A DNA stretch of 64,000 nt from Bacillota bacterium. Its GTDB lineage: Bacteria; Bacillota; Clostridia; Christensenellales; SZUA-584. The notes under the pieces are model-generated. The model saw only the letters and a program-made list of their open reading frames with translations, had not been told where the DNA came from and did no database searches. The number at the start of each line of letters is the position of its first letter. Position 1 is the stretch's first letter. This document shows positions 8,796 through 17,398 of the stretch, piece after piece. A program made the translations under genes and the position numbers. The stretch is from the NCBI GenBank assembly GCA_023406895.1, contig JAEXTV010000031.1, forward strand, positions 62,001 through 126,000, in the 5' to 3' direction.

Positions 8796-9812
8796 GTGTT
8801 ATTGCCGATTGAATCACAGCTGCTGAATAACCTTCGACAAAAAATTATAACAAACGAGATTATTATGGATCATATTAAGAATTCTTTTGGAAGTCAGATA
8901 GACTTGTACCGTACCATTATGAATAGTGAGTACATGCATGTTTATTTTAAGGACAAGGAATCACGTTTTCTTGACGCAAGTTTCGCGCAGGTGCACGGCC
9001 TTGGCTGCAGCTCAATTGATGAAGTCGTCGGAAAAACCGATTATGATTTCTTTTCCCAGAACTTCGCTTCAGAAGCAAGACAGGATGAACTCACGGTGAT
9101 GGAAACGGGTGTGCCGATGCTCAACAAAATTGAACGGCTGCTTTGGCTTTCCGGAGAAATATCCTGGATGCAGGTGAATAAGTACCCGCTTTATGACGAT
9201 AACGGGAATATCTTTGGGACATGGGGTACGTCGTTCAACGTCACAGCGATTACCGATGAAAAGCGCCGGCTGGAAGAAGCCAATACAGAGCTTGAGTATT
9301 TGGGTAATTTCTATAAAAGACAATGTGTCATCGATGATATGACCGAACTTTACAACCGCCGAAAGTTCTTTGAGGAACTGAAGAGCGAATTCGACAAAAT
9401 AAAAACACATCATCAAGCCAGCGAATTTTGTATCGCGTTTTTAGACATCGACAATTTTAAAATGATCAACGATCGTTTTGGGCATCAATTCGGCGATTTT
9501 ATCATCAGTGAAACGGCCGCAATCATTCGCGCAAACGTCCGGCCCGGCGATGTAGGCTTTCGTTTCGGCGGCGATGAGTTTCTTATCATTTTCAAAAATA
9601 CAAACAAAAATGAGGCGCTGCTGATTTTGGATAAAATCAGCAACGCTTTGAGGACAACGAGCTTTACCAAAAATGGGGTAAGCACCAGGATCACCATAAG
9701 CGGAGGCATTGCCTCTTCGTCGGAAGCCGTTGAAATAGATGATCTGATACGTTTTGCGGATATTCGGATGTACAACGCAAAACAAAAGGGCAAGAATAAA
9801 ATTGTTTTATAA
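8796..9812 (+). CDS. PAS-GGDEF diguanylate cyclase (soluble)
   Basis: This 338-residue protein has no membrane segment. A PAS domain with PAC segment occupies about residues 35-150 (KDKESRFLDAS, GKTDYDFF, MQVNKYPLYDDNGNIFG). A short coiled linker (about 155-175) leads to a GGDEF domain. The active site is intact (FRFGGDEFLIIF), with an RxxD inhibitory site (RPGD) five residues before. It should make cyclic di-GMP in response to a ligand or redox cue at the PAS domain. The start is unsure: GTG 8796 lacks a clear ribosome site, and ATG 8865 is an alternative that keeps both domains. Confidence 0.85.
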   Translation: MLLPIESQLLNNLRQKIITNEIIMDHIKNSFGSQIDLYRTIMNSEYMHVYFKDKESRFLDASFAQVHGLGCSSIDEVVGKTDYDFFSQNFASEARQDELTVMETGVPMLNKIERLLWLSGEISWMQVNKYPLYDDNGNIFGTWGTSFNVTAITDEKRRLEEANTELEYLGNFYKRQCVIDDMTELYNRRKFFEELKSEFDKIKTHHQASEFCIAFLDIDNFKMINDRFGHQFGDFIISETAAIIRANVRPGDVGFRFGGDEFLIIFKNTNKNEALLILDKISNALRTTSFTKNGVSTRITISGGIASSSEAVEIDDLIRFADIRMYNAKQKGKNKIVL

Positions 9813-9980
9813 ATAACTTAGAATCGATATAAATCACCTCAATCACATGCTTAATAGCAGGCTTGAAATTTGGCTGCATTTTGTGGGCTTGCAGCTTTAA
9901 GCTATTTTGTTTTGCCTTTTTGAAACAGCGTTATTCATTCTAAATCAAAACTATTTCTATCAATGTTTTCCAACCAAGTC

Positions 9981-10009
9981 TTGCGGCACAGTTGAAAGCC
10001 CTGTATAAT
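9981..10009 (+). promoter_or_regulatory. Promoter of the glycine cleavage operon
   Basis: TTGCGG (9981-9986) and TATAAT (10004-10009) are exactly 17 bases apart, 69 bases before the gcvT start. No glycine riboswitch was recognised between the cyclase gene and gcvT. Confidence 0.6.
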
Positions 10010-10077
10010 TTTATTGGGGCTGCCAAATGGCTGGCATGCTTGTAAAATCCCCGAACATCGATGCGAAGGACAGGACA

Positions 10078-11154
10078 ATGGAGAAGAAAACAGCGCTGTA
10101 CAACAAACACCTGACCGCAGGGGCAAAAATGGTGCCGTTTGCGGGCTATCTGCTTCCGGTACAGTATGAAAGCGGCATAAGGGCCGAACACGAAGTCGTG
10201 CGCACACGCGCCGGTTTGTTTGATGTGTCGCATATGGGAGAGCTTTTGCTGACAGGCAGGGATGCGCTTCAAAATCTCAATTTTTTGCTGACCAATGATT
10301 TTACCGACCTTAAAACGGGATATGCGCGATACAGCCCGATGTGCAGCGAAGACGGCGGCACCGTGGACGACGTGATCGTCTATAAGTTTTCAGATGATAC
10401 GTATTTTACCGTTGTCAACGCAGCGAACAAGGATAAGGATTTTGCATGGATGCGCTCGCATCTGACGGGAGAAACTGATCTCAAGGATGTCTCAGACGAT
10501 ACGTCTCAGATGGCGCTTCAGGGGCCGGACGCTGCTGCTATTATCGCTAAGCTCGCGAAGGAAGACGACATCCCGCAAAGGTATTATACGTTTATTCAAA
10601 ATGCGTTGATCGGTGAAATCCCGTGTCTGATATCAAAAACCGGCTATACGGGCGAGGCGGGCTTTGAGATTTACTGCGGGAACGCCGATGCGCCCGTAAT
10701 CTGGGACATGATCATGACAGCGGGAGACGCGTACGGCATCACGCCCTGCGGGCTTGGTGCGCGCGACACCCTGCGCCTTGAGGCGGCGATGCCGCTTTAC
10801 GGGCATGAGCTCAGCGCGGAAATCACACCCGCTGAGGCGGGGCTGTCCCTATTCATCAAGCCGGACAAGCCGGATTTTATCGGGAAGCAAGCGCTCATGA
10901 AGCCGCCCAGCCGGAAGCGGATTGGGTTAAGGCTCACGGAACGCGGCATTGCGCGCGAAGGCGCAAAGGTGCTGCATGCAAACGAGGAGATCGGTTTTGT
11001 GACGTCCGGCACGATGTCGCCCACGCTTGGGGAGGCGATTGCGATGGCGCTTGTTCCCGCTGATTTTGAGGGGCATGAACTCACAGTGGAAGTCCGCGGA
11101 AAAGCGATCAGCGCGCAGGTGGTTGATCTTCCTTTTTATAAAAGAAATAAATAA
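10078..11154 (+). CDS. gcvT: Aminomethyltransferase, T-protein of the glycine cleavage system
   Basis: The 358-residue T-protein releases ammonia from the aminomethyl group carried by GcvH and passes the carbon to tetrahydrofolate. Hallmarks are GAKMVPFAGYLLPVQY near the start, TRAGLFDVSHMGE, GYTGEAGFEIYC and CGLGARDTLRLEAAMPLYGHE, and the C-terminal barrel ending in a KRIGLRLTERGI/VTSGTMSPTL segment. ATG 10078 is chosen because AAGGACAGG sits just upstream and the family normally starts at this point. The upstream in-frame ATG at 10027 would add 17 unrelated residues. First gene of a four-gene operon. Confidence 0.95.
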   Translation: MEKKTALYNKHLTAGAKMVPFAGYLLPVQYESGIRAEHEVVRTRAGLFDVSHMGELLLTGRDALQNLNFLLTNDFTDLKTGYARYSPMCSEDGGTVDDVIVYKFSDDTYFTVVNAANKDKDFAWMRSHLTGETDLKDVSDDTSQMALQGPDAAAIIAKLAKEDDIPQRYYTFIQNALIGEIPCLISKTGYTGEAGFEIYCGNADAPVIWDMIMTAGDAYGITPCGLGARDTLRLEAAMPLYGHELSAEITPAEAGLSLFIKPDKPDFIGKQALMKPPSRKRIGLRLTERGIAREGAKVLHANEEIGFVTSGTMSPTLGEAIAMALVPADFEGHELTVEVRGKAISAQVVDLPFYKRNK

Positions 11155-11170
11155 TTTATTGGAGGCCAAT

Positions 11171-11548
11171 ATGAACATACCGGGTGAACTATTGTATACA
11201 AAAAGCCACGAGTGGGTGCGGGTGAAGGGTGACGGCACATTGAGGATCGGCATTACGGATTATGCGCAACAGCAATTGGGCGATATCGTTTTTGTCGAGC
11301 TGCCGCTGGAAGGCGATACGTTTTCCGCCGGCGAGGAGATGGCCGTGATTGAAACCCAGAAGGCCGCGTCGGAGGTGTACGCGCCGGTGTCGGGCGAGGT
11401 GACCGCGGTCAACGAGGAGGCTGCCGAAAAGCCCGAGATGATCAATGAAGACTGCTACCGCGCATGGCTCATGGAAATGGAAGCGGAGGCGCAGGGCCTT
11501 TTGTCTGCCGCGGAGTACGAGCAATTTCTAAAGAGTGAGGAACACTAA
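11171..11548 (+). CDS. gcvH: Glycine cleavage system H protein (lipoyl carrier)
   Basis: A 125-residue lipoyl carrier. The lipoylated lysine is expected at K64 in ETQKAASEVYAPVSG, flanked by the usual hammerhead strands (GIGITDYAQQQLGDIVFVELP upstream reads as GITDYAQ...LGDIVF). The protein shuttles the aminomethyl group between GcvP, GcvT and dihydrolipoyl dehydrogenase. GGAGG at 11161-11165 marks the ATG at 11171. It lies 16 bases after gcvT. No lipoate ligase or dihydrolipoyl dehydrogenase gene is in this window. Confidence 0.96.
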   Translation: MNIPGELLYTKSHEWVRVKGDGTLRIGITDYAQQQLGDIVFVELPLEGDTFSAGEEMAVIETQKAASEVYAPVSGEVTAVNEEAAEKPEMINEDCYRAWLMEMEAEAQGLLSAAEYEQFLKSEEH

Positions 11549-11550
11549 GC

Positions 11551-12864
11551 ATGAACTACGTTCCGGCTGCACCGGATGAGACAAGCCGAATGCTCCAAAG
11601 ACTTGGGTTGTCTTCCGTGTGGGCGCTTTACGCGGATATACCCGGCGAATTGCTTCTTGAGACGCCGCCTGATATCGGGCCGGGGCTCAGTGAAATGGAG
11701 CTGACGCGTACAATGCGCGGCATCGCGGGCAAGAACAGAGTTTATGAGGATGTCTTTATGGGCGCGGGGGCTTACCGCCATTTTATCCCCGCGGCGGTGG
11801 ATGCGCTCTCGTCGCGTGAAGAATTCGTCACCGCCTACACGCCTTATCAGCCCGAAATGAGCCAGGGCATACTGCAAAGCATATTTGAGTTTCAGACGAT
11901 GATCTGCGAGCTGACGGGCATGGACGCCGCCAATGCGTCCGTTTATGACGGTGCGACGGCTGCCGCTGAAGCCTGTTTGATGACGCGAGAGAGAAACCGC
12001 AGCAGGGTACTCGTTTGCGGCAGCGTATCACCGCAGACGATGCAGACCATACAAACATATTTGATACCGGCCGGAATGGAGATCGAGGCCGTTAAAACGC
12101 TGGACGGTGCGGCTGATTTGGATGATCTGGCAGCCAAGCTTGATGACCGGACGGCGGGGGTTCTTGTGGCCTCGCCGAACTATTTCGGAATCATCGAGGA
12201 TGTCGAATTCATTGCGGAGAGAGCCCATCAGGCAGGCGCAAAGCTGATCGTATCGATGAATCCGATGGCGTGTGGGCTGCTCAAAAGCCCGGGAAGCCTT
12301 GGCGCGGATATCGCAGTCGGGGAAGGCCAGCCTCTTGGCATACCGCTGGCGTTCGGCGGGCCGTACCTTGGGTTTATGGCGTGCCGCGAAAAGCTGACGA
12401 GAAAGCTGCCGGGCCGCATTGTCGGGCAGACGCAGGATGCGCAGGGGCGTCGCGCGTTTGTGCTGACGCTGCAGGCGCGCGAGCAGCATATCCGCCGCGA
12501 AAAAGCGGGCAGCAACATTTGCTCGAATCAGGCTTGGTGCGCGCTGCGCAGCGCGATTTATATGAGCCTGATGGGGCCGCAAGGTTTGAAAGAGACGGCG
12601 CAGCAGTGCTTCGCGAACGCGCATTATTTGCAAAAGTGTCTGGAGGGTATCGGGTACAGACGCATCCACGGCAAAGAGTTTTTCCACGAGTTCGTGACGG
12701 ATTGCCCCGGAGATTATGGCGTTATTCAATCATTGCTCGATAAAGAAAGCATACTCGGCGGCCTGCCGCTCGGCGATAGCACGGTGCTGTGGTGCGCCAC
12801 CGAGCTGACCGGCAAAGCCCAGATTGACAGGCTGATCCGCGCCATGAAAGAGGTGACCGCATGA
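11551..12864 (+). CDS. gcvPA: Glycine dehydrogenase (decarboxylating) subunit 1
   Basis: The 437-residue alpha-type half of the split P-protein, as found in Bacillota and archaea. It begins with YVPAAPDETSRMLQRLG, and carries GAGAYRHFIPAAVD, FVTAYTPYQPEMSQGILQ and YDGATAAAEA, typical of the substrate-binding half. It lacks the PLP lysine, which is in subunit 2. Together they decarboxylate glycine onto the lipoyl arm of GcvH. The gene begins 2 bases after gcvH ends and overlaps gcvPB by 4 bases, so expression is coupled. Confidence 0.96.
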   Translation: MNYVPAAPDETSRMLQRLGLSSVWALYADIPGELLLETPPDIGPGLSEMELTRTMRGIAGKNRVYEDVFMGAGAYRHFIPAAVDALSSREEFVTAYTPYQPEMSQGILQSIFEFQTMICELTGMDAANASVYDGATAAAEACLMTRERNRSRVLVCGSVSPQTMQTIQTYLIPAGMEIEAVKTLDGAADLDDLAAKLDDRTAGVLVASPNYFGIIEDVEFIAERAHQAGAKLIVSMNPMACGLLKSPGSLGADIAVGEGQPLGIPLAFGGPYLGFMACREKLTRKLPGRIVGQTQDAQGRRAFVLTLQAREQHIRREKAGSNICSNQAWCALRSAIYMSLMGPQGLKETAQQCFANAHYLQKCLEGIGYRRIHGKEFFHEFVTDCPGDYGVIQSLLDKESILGGLPLGDSTVLWCATELTGKAQIDRLIRAMKEVTA

Positions 12865-14324
12865 CGCGCGAGGTGAAGCTGGTGTTTGAGAAAAGCAAGG
12901 CCGGACGCCGCGCGGTGCCGCTGCCGGAGAACGAACTGGTCAGTCTTTACGCGCCGGCATCTGACCTGCAAAGAGATGAGCTTGCCCGTTTGCCTGAGCT
13001 CAGCGAAGTGGATGTGGTTCGCCACTATACGGCGCTCTCGAAGCGCGCCTTTGGTGTGGATGACGGGTTTTATCCGCTCGGTTCGTGCACGATGAAATAC
13101 AACCCAAAGGTGAACGAAGCGGTGGCGGCATGGCGGGCGTTTGCGGACATTCACCCGCTGCAGCCGGCTGAAACGGCTCAGGGGTGTCTTGACGTGCTTT
13201 TTCGCATGCAGCAGATGCTCAGCGAAATTGCGGGGATGGATGCGACAACGATGCAGCCTGCGGCGGGTGCCCACGGTGAGTGGACGGGCCTGCAGCTGAT
13301 TCGCGCTTACCATATGGACCGCGGCGATACAAATCGTAAGAAGGTGATCGTGCCCGATTCGGCGCACGGCACGAATCCCGCGAGCGCGGCACTGTGCGGC
13401 TTTGATGTGGTGAATGTGCCGTCCGACGCGGACGGCTATATCGATGTGGCTGCGCTGCAGAGCGTGATGGATGAGACAGTCGCGGCGCTGATGCTGACCA
13501 ACCCGAACACGCTCGGAAAGTTTGAAAAGAGCATTTTGCGGATATCGGATATTGTGCATGGCAACGGCGGGCTGCTCTATTACGACGGCGCAAACATGAA
13601 CGCGATTATCGGCACCGCAAGGCCGGGAGACATGGGCTTTGATGTGGTGCACTGGAACCTGCATAAAACGCTGAGCACGCCGCACGGCGGCGGCGGCCCC
13701 GGAAGCGGCCCGGTCGGCTGCAAATCGTTTCTCGAGAAGTACCTGCCGGTTCCCGTTATCGAAGAGGAAAACGGCCTTTACAGGCTGACTGAAGACAGGC
13801 CCAAAAGCATAGGCCGTGTCAAAGCATTCTACGGCAATTTTCTTGTGACCGTCAAAGCGATGTGCTATCTGCTCGCGCTGGGCGCGCAGGGTATCCGGCA
13901 CGTTAGCGAACACGCGGTGCTGAACGCGAACTATATGCTGCAGGCTCTGCAAAAATACTCTTCGCTCGCATACGCGTCGCCGTGTATGCATGAGTTTGTG
14001 ATGGACTTGAGTGCGCTCAGGCAGCGCACCGGTGTATCCGCGCTCGATATCGCCAAGGCGCTGATCGACAAAGGGATTCATCCGCCGACAATGTATTTTC
14101 CGCTGATCGTGCATGAGGCGCTGATGATTGAGCCGACCGAAACGGAATCGATAGAGACGCTCGACGAGGCGATCCGGATGATTGAGGACGTGATCGTGCA
14201 GGCGGAGACCGACCCCGAGAGTCTGCATCAGGCCCCGGTGACCACGTCGGTCGGGCGGCCGGACGAGGTGGCGGCGGCACGAAAACCCGTATTGCGGTAT
14301 GCGTTTGACGGTGAAGAATATTAA
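12861..14324 (+). CDS. gcvPB: Glycine dehydrogenase (decarboxylating) subunit 2
   Basis: The 487-residue PLP-bearing half of the P-protein. The Schiff-base lysine is K269 in HWNLHKTLSTPHGGGGPG. Also seen are FYPLGSCTMKYNP near residue 70 and QPAAGAHGEWTGL. It ends in a C-terminal domain with the GIHPPTMYFP segment. The ATGA overlap with gcvPA indicates translational coupling to keep the two subunits in balance. A terminator-like hairpin lies about 120 bases downstream. Confidence 0.96.
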   Translation: MTREVKLVFEKSKAGRRAVPLPENELVSLYAPASDLQRDELARLPELSEVDVVRHYTALSKRAFGVDDGFYPLGSCTMKYNPKVNEAVAAWRAFADIHPLQPAETAQGCLDVLFRMQQMLSEIAGMDATTMQPAAGAHGEWTGLQLIRAYHMDRGDTNRKKVIVPDSAHGTNPASAALCGFDVVNVPSDADGYIDVAALQSVMDETVAALMLTNPNTLGKFEKSILRISDIVHGNGGLLYYDGANMNAIIGTARPGDMGFDVVHWNLHKTLSTPHGGGGPGSGPVGCKSFLEKYLPVPVIEEENGLYRLTEDRPKSIGRVKAFYGNFLVTVKAMCYLLALGAQGIRHVSEHAVLNANYMLQALQKYSSLAYASPCMHEFVMDLSALRQRTGVSALDIAKALIDKGIHPPTMYFPLIVHEALMIEPTETESIETLDEAIRMIEDVIVQAETDPESLHQAPVTTSVGRPDEVAAARKPVLRYAFDGEEY

Positions 14325-14446
14325 TCATCGAATGATAGACAGAAGAATTCCGATACAGTTTTGTTCAGCATATGATGATGGATCCTATGGGATTAAAGAG
14401 TAAAGTTCTTTTATGCAGTATCGTCGATTTCTCAGTCACTTTCGCC

Positions 14447-14475
14447 AAAAGAGCTCAAAATTAGGGCTCTTTTTC
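14447..14475 (+). terminator. Terminator of the gcv operon
   Basis: AAAGAGC (14448-14454) pairs with GCTCTTT (14466-14472) around an 11-base A-rich loop, followed by Ts. Confidence 0.6.
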
Positions 14476-14494
14476 ATGTGCTTAGCGTTAGAAT

Positions 14495-14722
14495 CCACCA
14501 GCTCTGCTGGTGTGAGTTAAAGAATGCTTTAGCTTAAAGAATTGAGCGATGCGAATGACAATTCTCAAGTGACTCAAAGCAAAAAGCAGCGATCGAGACG
14601 ACTGCTTTAGCAGTTGTAGGGCAAATAATGCAATTGGCGAAATATTCAGTGCGTCTTGAGACGCTGGCCAGTAATATGCCCTTTTAGGCTAGTGCATACC
14701 ACCAGTTCAACTGGTGGTTTTG
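14495..14722. mobile_element. Short palindrome-ended repeat (non-autonomous IS200/IS605-like)
   Basis: About 228 bases bounded by two hairpins built on the same word: CACCAGC/GCTGGTG (14496-14512) at the left, ACCACCAG/CTGGTGGT with a TTCAA loop and T-run (14698-14721) at the right. There is no open reading frame. The left end, including the following GAGTTA and CTTTAGCTT words, resembles the 8.44 kb element. Such hairpin-ended pieces are typical substrates of Y1 transposases acting in trans. The right hairpin also reads as a terminator facing the convergent gene. Confidence 0.5.
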
Positions 14723-14744
14723 ATTATCTAAGTCAAACTTGCCG

Positions 14745-15287
14745 TTACCCTTCATGAATGAGCAGCTCTTTATTCAGCCTTCTGATTTTGCGGGTGATTT
14801 GGATGACCCAAGAAGCAAACGCACATCCGACCAAAAACAACAGTGAACCGAGGACCAAATTGAGAGAAGGAAAAAGGGTCCAAATACCGATAGAGATATT
14901 CATCAGGCCGACGCTGAGTTCCAGTATTGCAAGACCAAACCAGAACGCACGAACTCTTTTATTATGAGCAATTTGAGATGGAATATCTGAATGCAGCATG
15001 AACGGCCCGTCGGCAGATTTTCTGCGGAAATACACCCATCGCATATAAGATGAAACAAATTCTGCTCCGGTTCCCTCTACAAAACGAATATATTTTTGGC
15101 CTGAAGGGTTTGTTGCCCAATAGTCAAGCAATTCAATGCGGTAAATATACTCGCCGGGCAACGCTTCCTCAAATACATAGCGGCACCACGAATAATCCAC
15201 CAAAGCAAGACCCTTAGCGCTCATTTCATTAAGCCATTTCTCTTCCTTTTCCCAATTCCAATATGGCTTACGAATCACATGCTTCAT
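14745..15287 (-). CDS. DUF2812 membrane protein, PadR partner
   Basis: A 180-residue protein opening with a DUF2812-type domain (about residues 1-115): the first residues MKHVIRKPYWNWEKEEKWLN, then a G-L-x-L turn and RVYRIELLD-like strands. It then has two membrane helices (about 115-135 and 140-162) and a charged tail. DUF2812 proteins are commonly encoded next to PadR regulators. They are proposed to be membrane partners, but no activity is proven. The ATG overlaps the stop of the padR gene by 4 bases, so the two are co-translated. Confidence 0.8.
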   Translation of the reverse strand: MKHVIRKPYWNWEKEEKWLNEMSAKGLALVDYSWCRYVFEEALPGEYIYRIELLDYWATNPSGQKYIRFVEGTGAEFVSSYMRWVYFRRKSADGPFMLHSDIPSQIAHNKRVRAFWFGLAILELSVGLMNISIGIWTLFPSLNLVLGSLLFLVGCAFASWVIQITRKIRRLNKELLIHEG

Positions 15288-15607
15288 AACATATCACCTC
15301 CATATATCTGACGTCCGTTATGTATAAGCTCTTCAAGCCGGCTTATTTCGGCTTTAACAATTCTCTTTCCTGTGTCGGTAATGACATATTCTTTCTTTCT
15401 TTCATCGCCCGAGTTTTTGAGCGGCTTTATCCAGCCCTTTTCCACCAGTGTGCTGATGGCACCATATAAGGTTCCAGCACCCATTGATACACGGCCGCGG
15501 CTCAACGCCTTGACATTTTGCATAATGCCATAGCCGTGCATTGGCTCATACAGAGAAAGGAGTATATAATAGACGGCTTCCGTCAGCGCCCCGAAACTTT
15601 CGGCCAT
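15284..15607 (-). CDS. PadR family transcriptional regulator
   Basis: A 107-residue winged-helix repressor. Features are the PadR start LTEAVYYILLSLYEPMHGYGIMQ, the recognition helix region MGAGTLYGAISTLVEKGWI, and a C-terminal dimer helix (KRIVKAEISRLEELI). PadR repressors respond to phenolic or antimicrobial-type ligands and commonly repress their own operon. Its promoter holds three inverted repeats (see 15636-15701). AGGAGG before ATG 15607 is strong. The same operator type lies before the NatAB-like exporter at 49 kb, which it may also control. Confidence 0.9.
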   Translation of the reverse strand: MAESFGALTEAVYYILLSLYEPMHGYGIMQNVKALSRGRVSMGAGTLYGAISTLVEKGWIKPLKNSGDERKKEYVITDTGKRIVKAEISRLEELIHNGRQIYGGDML

Positions 15608-15635
15608 AAGATTCCTCCTGAATATAACGGTTTCA

Positions 15636-15701
15636 GATATATCGCCTAACGATATATCATTTAACGATATGAATTATATCGCCAAGCGATATAGTTGTCA
15701 A
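15636..15701 (-). promoter_or_regulatory. Autoregulated padR promoter with three operators
   Basis: On the minus strand TTGACA (15696-15701) and TATAAT (15673-15678) are 17 bases apart, a perfect consensus. Three ATATCG-N5-CGATAT-type inverted repeats are present: 15675-15693 inside the spacer and overlapping the -10, 15654-15670, and 15636-15658 (9-base arms). The layout fits repression by the PadR protein encoded immediately downstream. Confidence 0.8.
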
Positions 15702-15811
15702 GAGACAGTTGACATTTCTTTTTGATAATGAGAATCTTAAAGTGAACATCGCAACGCAGGTCAAGAACCATCCCTTTTTTACTTGTACTCTATTAAATGG
15801 AGGGAAGATCA

Positions 15812-16714
15812 TTGGAACATTGGCAGAAAGTTCTGGCGGTACAGCGTATGCAAGATTATATTGCGGCCCACTTAATGCAGCCCATCACACTTGCGGAGCT
15901 TGCGAAAACGGCGGGATACTCACATTGGCATGCGGCTCGGATTTTTAAGGAGATGACAGGCCGAGCCCCTTTTGAGTATATACGCTCTCTTAGGCTTGCC
16001 AAAGCCGCAACGACGCTGCACGATGGCGGCAGTCGAATTGTCGATGTGGCACTCGATTTTGTGTTCGATTCACATGAGGGATTTACGCGCGCGTTTTCCA
16101 AAGAATTCGGAATGTCTCCCCGTGTTTATGTGAAACAAAAGCCTGCACTTCAGTACTTTATGCCGATTAGAGCCCGTGATTATTACCTTACACGACAAAG
16201 AGAGGATAGGATAACGATGAAAAATGCGAATACGGTTTTTGTACAGGTGATTGAGAGGCCTGAAAGGAAACTGATACTCAAAAGAGGGATCAATGCAGCG
16301 CACTATTTTGACTATTGTGAAGAGGTGGGCTGCGAGGTTTGGGAAGTGCTGTCCGGAATCAAAGACGCGCTTTATGAACCGATCGGCATGTGGCTGCCGC
16401 AAAACTTAAGGCCGGAGGGTACCTCCGAATATGCTCAAGGTGTGGAAGTGCCGGCGGATTATAAGGGCGACGTGCCCAAAGGCTATGAGCTTATCTCGCT
16501 GCCTGCATGTCAGATGATGGTGTTTCAGGGACCGCCGTTCGACGATGAAAAATTTGAGAATGCAATTGATGAAATCTGGCAGATCATGAAAACATACGAC
16601 CCGGCATTGTACGGATTTGAATGGGCCGATGATGCCGCCCCTCGCTTTCAGTTGGCTCCTATGGGGTACCGCGGATATATTGAAGCGCGTCCCGTCCGAA
16701 AAATAAACAAATAG
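15812..16714 (+). CDS. AraC-family regulator with GyrI-like effector domain
   Basis: About 300 residues. Two helix-turn-helix units of the AraC type occupy the N-terminus (IAAHLMQPITLAELAKTAGY, then FDSHEGFTRAFSKEFGMSPRVY). A linker leads to a GyrI-like/effector-binding domain (about 140-295; VIERPERKLILKRG, GYELISLPACQMMVFQGP). This is the Rob/SoxS-like arrangement in which small hydrophobic ligands bind the C-terminal domain. The start is debatable: ATG 15797 has no ribosome site, whereas TTG 15812 has GGAGGG eight bases upstream and is preferred. It diverges from padR. A strong terminator follows. Confidence 0.85.
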   Translation: MEHWQKVLAVQRMQDYIAAHLMQPITLAELAKTAGYSHWHAARIFKEMTGRAPFEYIRSLRLAKAATTLHDGGSRIVDVALDFVFDSHEGFTRAFSKEFGMSPRVYVKQKPALQYFMPIRARDYYLTRQREDRITMKNANTVFVQVIERPERKLILKRGINAAHYFDYCEEVGCEVWEVLSGIKDALYEPIGMWLPQNLRPEGTSEYAQGVEVPADYKGDVPKGYELISLPACQMMVFQGPPFDDEKFENAIDEIWQIMKTYDPALYGFEWADDAAPRFQLAPMGYRGYIEARPVRKINK

Positions 16715-16755
16715 TGTTTTCTTATGCAGTGAACTGAGCTTAGAAAACGAAAGAA

Positions 16756-16793
16756 AAGCATCCTGTGAGGGACATCTTTACAGGATGCTTTTT
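16756..16793 (+). terminator. Terminator after the AraC-type gene
   Basis: AAGCATCCTGT (16756-16766) pairs with ACAGGATGCTT (16780-16790), 11 base pairs, with a T-run after it. Confidence 0.9.
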
Positions 16794-16960
16794 GCTTCTA
16801 AAAGATCAGAGCTTGGAAAAAACAAGTCAGCTTTGCGCAACTGAGCATAAGGCATAAGGGATCGAGAAACATAAAAGCTCAATGCTCAAAACGGAGCCGC
16901 GATATGCCAATTAAAGCAAACGTGTTCCCGGTTATACTGATTATTTTTGATCAGCAACAT

Positions 16961-17377
16961 TTACTGCTGACCGGGCTGAGCCGATTGATTAGTGCCGGAC
17001 TGCTGAGAAGCTTGTGAGCCGCCGGGCTGCATGTTCCCGATAATCTGGGGAATTTGATTGATGATCTGGCCCATGTTGCTCGTGGCATTGATCGGCGCAA
17101 ACATGACATTGTCCTTGTCAATCACGATAACCGCATCGGTGCATAGTTTCGCGCCGACGCCGAGCGCACCGCCGCCCATCGTTCCGCTGGCGGCCACGCC
17201 TGTTGTCTGTTTGCCTTTTGATTGTGTGTCACCGCCGCCGTATCCGAGTGTCAGGGACATCACGGGTAAAAAAGTTTTATCGCCTTGTGAAATAGGCTTT
17301 CCGATAAGGCTGTCATTTTGTGTGAAGTTCTCCATGTTGGTGAACAACGTATCGACGTGCTGTGTGAGATTCTCCAT
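16961..17377 (-). CDS. ytfJ: GerW/YtfJ family sporulation protein
   Basis: A 138-residue protein with the YtfJ/GerW core: ENLTQHVDTLFTNMENF, GKPISQGDKTFLPVMSLTLGYGGG, a glycine/alanine-rich stretch (GTMGGGALGVGAKL) and DAVIVIDKDNVMFAPI. The Gln/Ser/Pro-rich tail is low-complexity. GerW is required for germination in Bacillus. Its presence suggests spore formation by this organism. It lies 21 bases after the DUF2953 gene, as in the ytfI-ytfJ pair, and reads in the same direction. No clear terminator follows. Confidence 0.9.
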   Translation of the reverse strand: MENLTQHVDTLFTNMENFTQNDSLIGKPISQGDKTFLPVMSLTLGYGGGDTQSKGKQTTGVAASGTMGGGALGVGAKLCTDAVIVIDKDNVMFAPINATSNMGQIINQIPQIIGNMQPGGSQASQQSGTNQSAQPGQQ

Positions 17378-17398
17378 AAATTACTCTCCTTTGATCGC

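Noticed and set aside
9813..10077. Glycine riboswitch before gcvT
   Set aside because: No aptamer-like conserved cores were recognised in the 265 bases; only a promoter was found.
12726..14228. A 500-residue minus-strand open frame opposite gcvPA/gcvPB
   Set aside because: It lies wholly antisense to well-recognised glycine dehydrogenase genes. The composition (rich in His, Arg, Gln) is typical of the antisense frame of GC-rich coding sequence.
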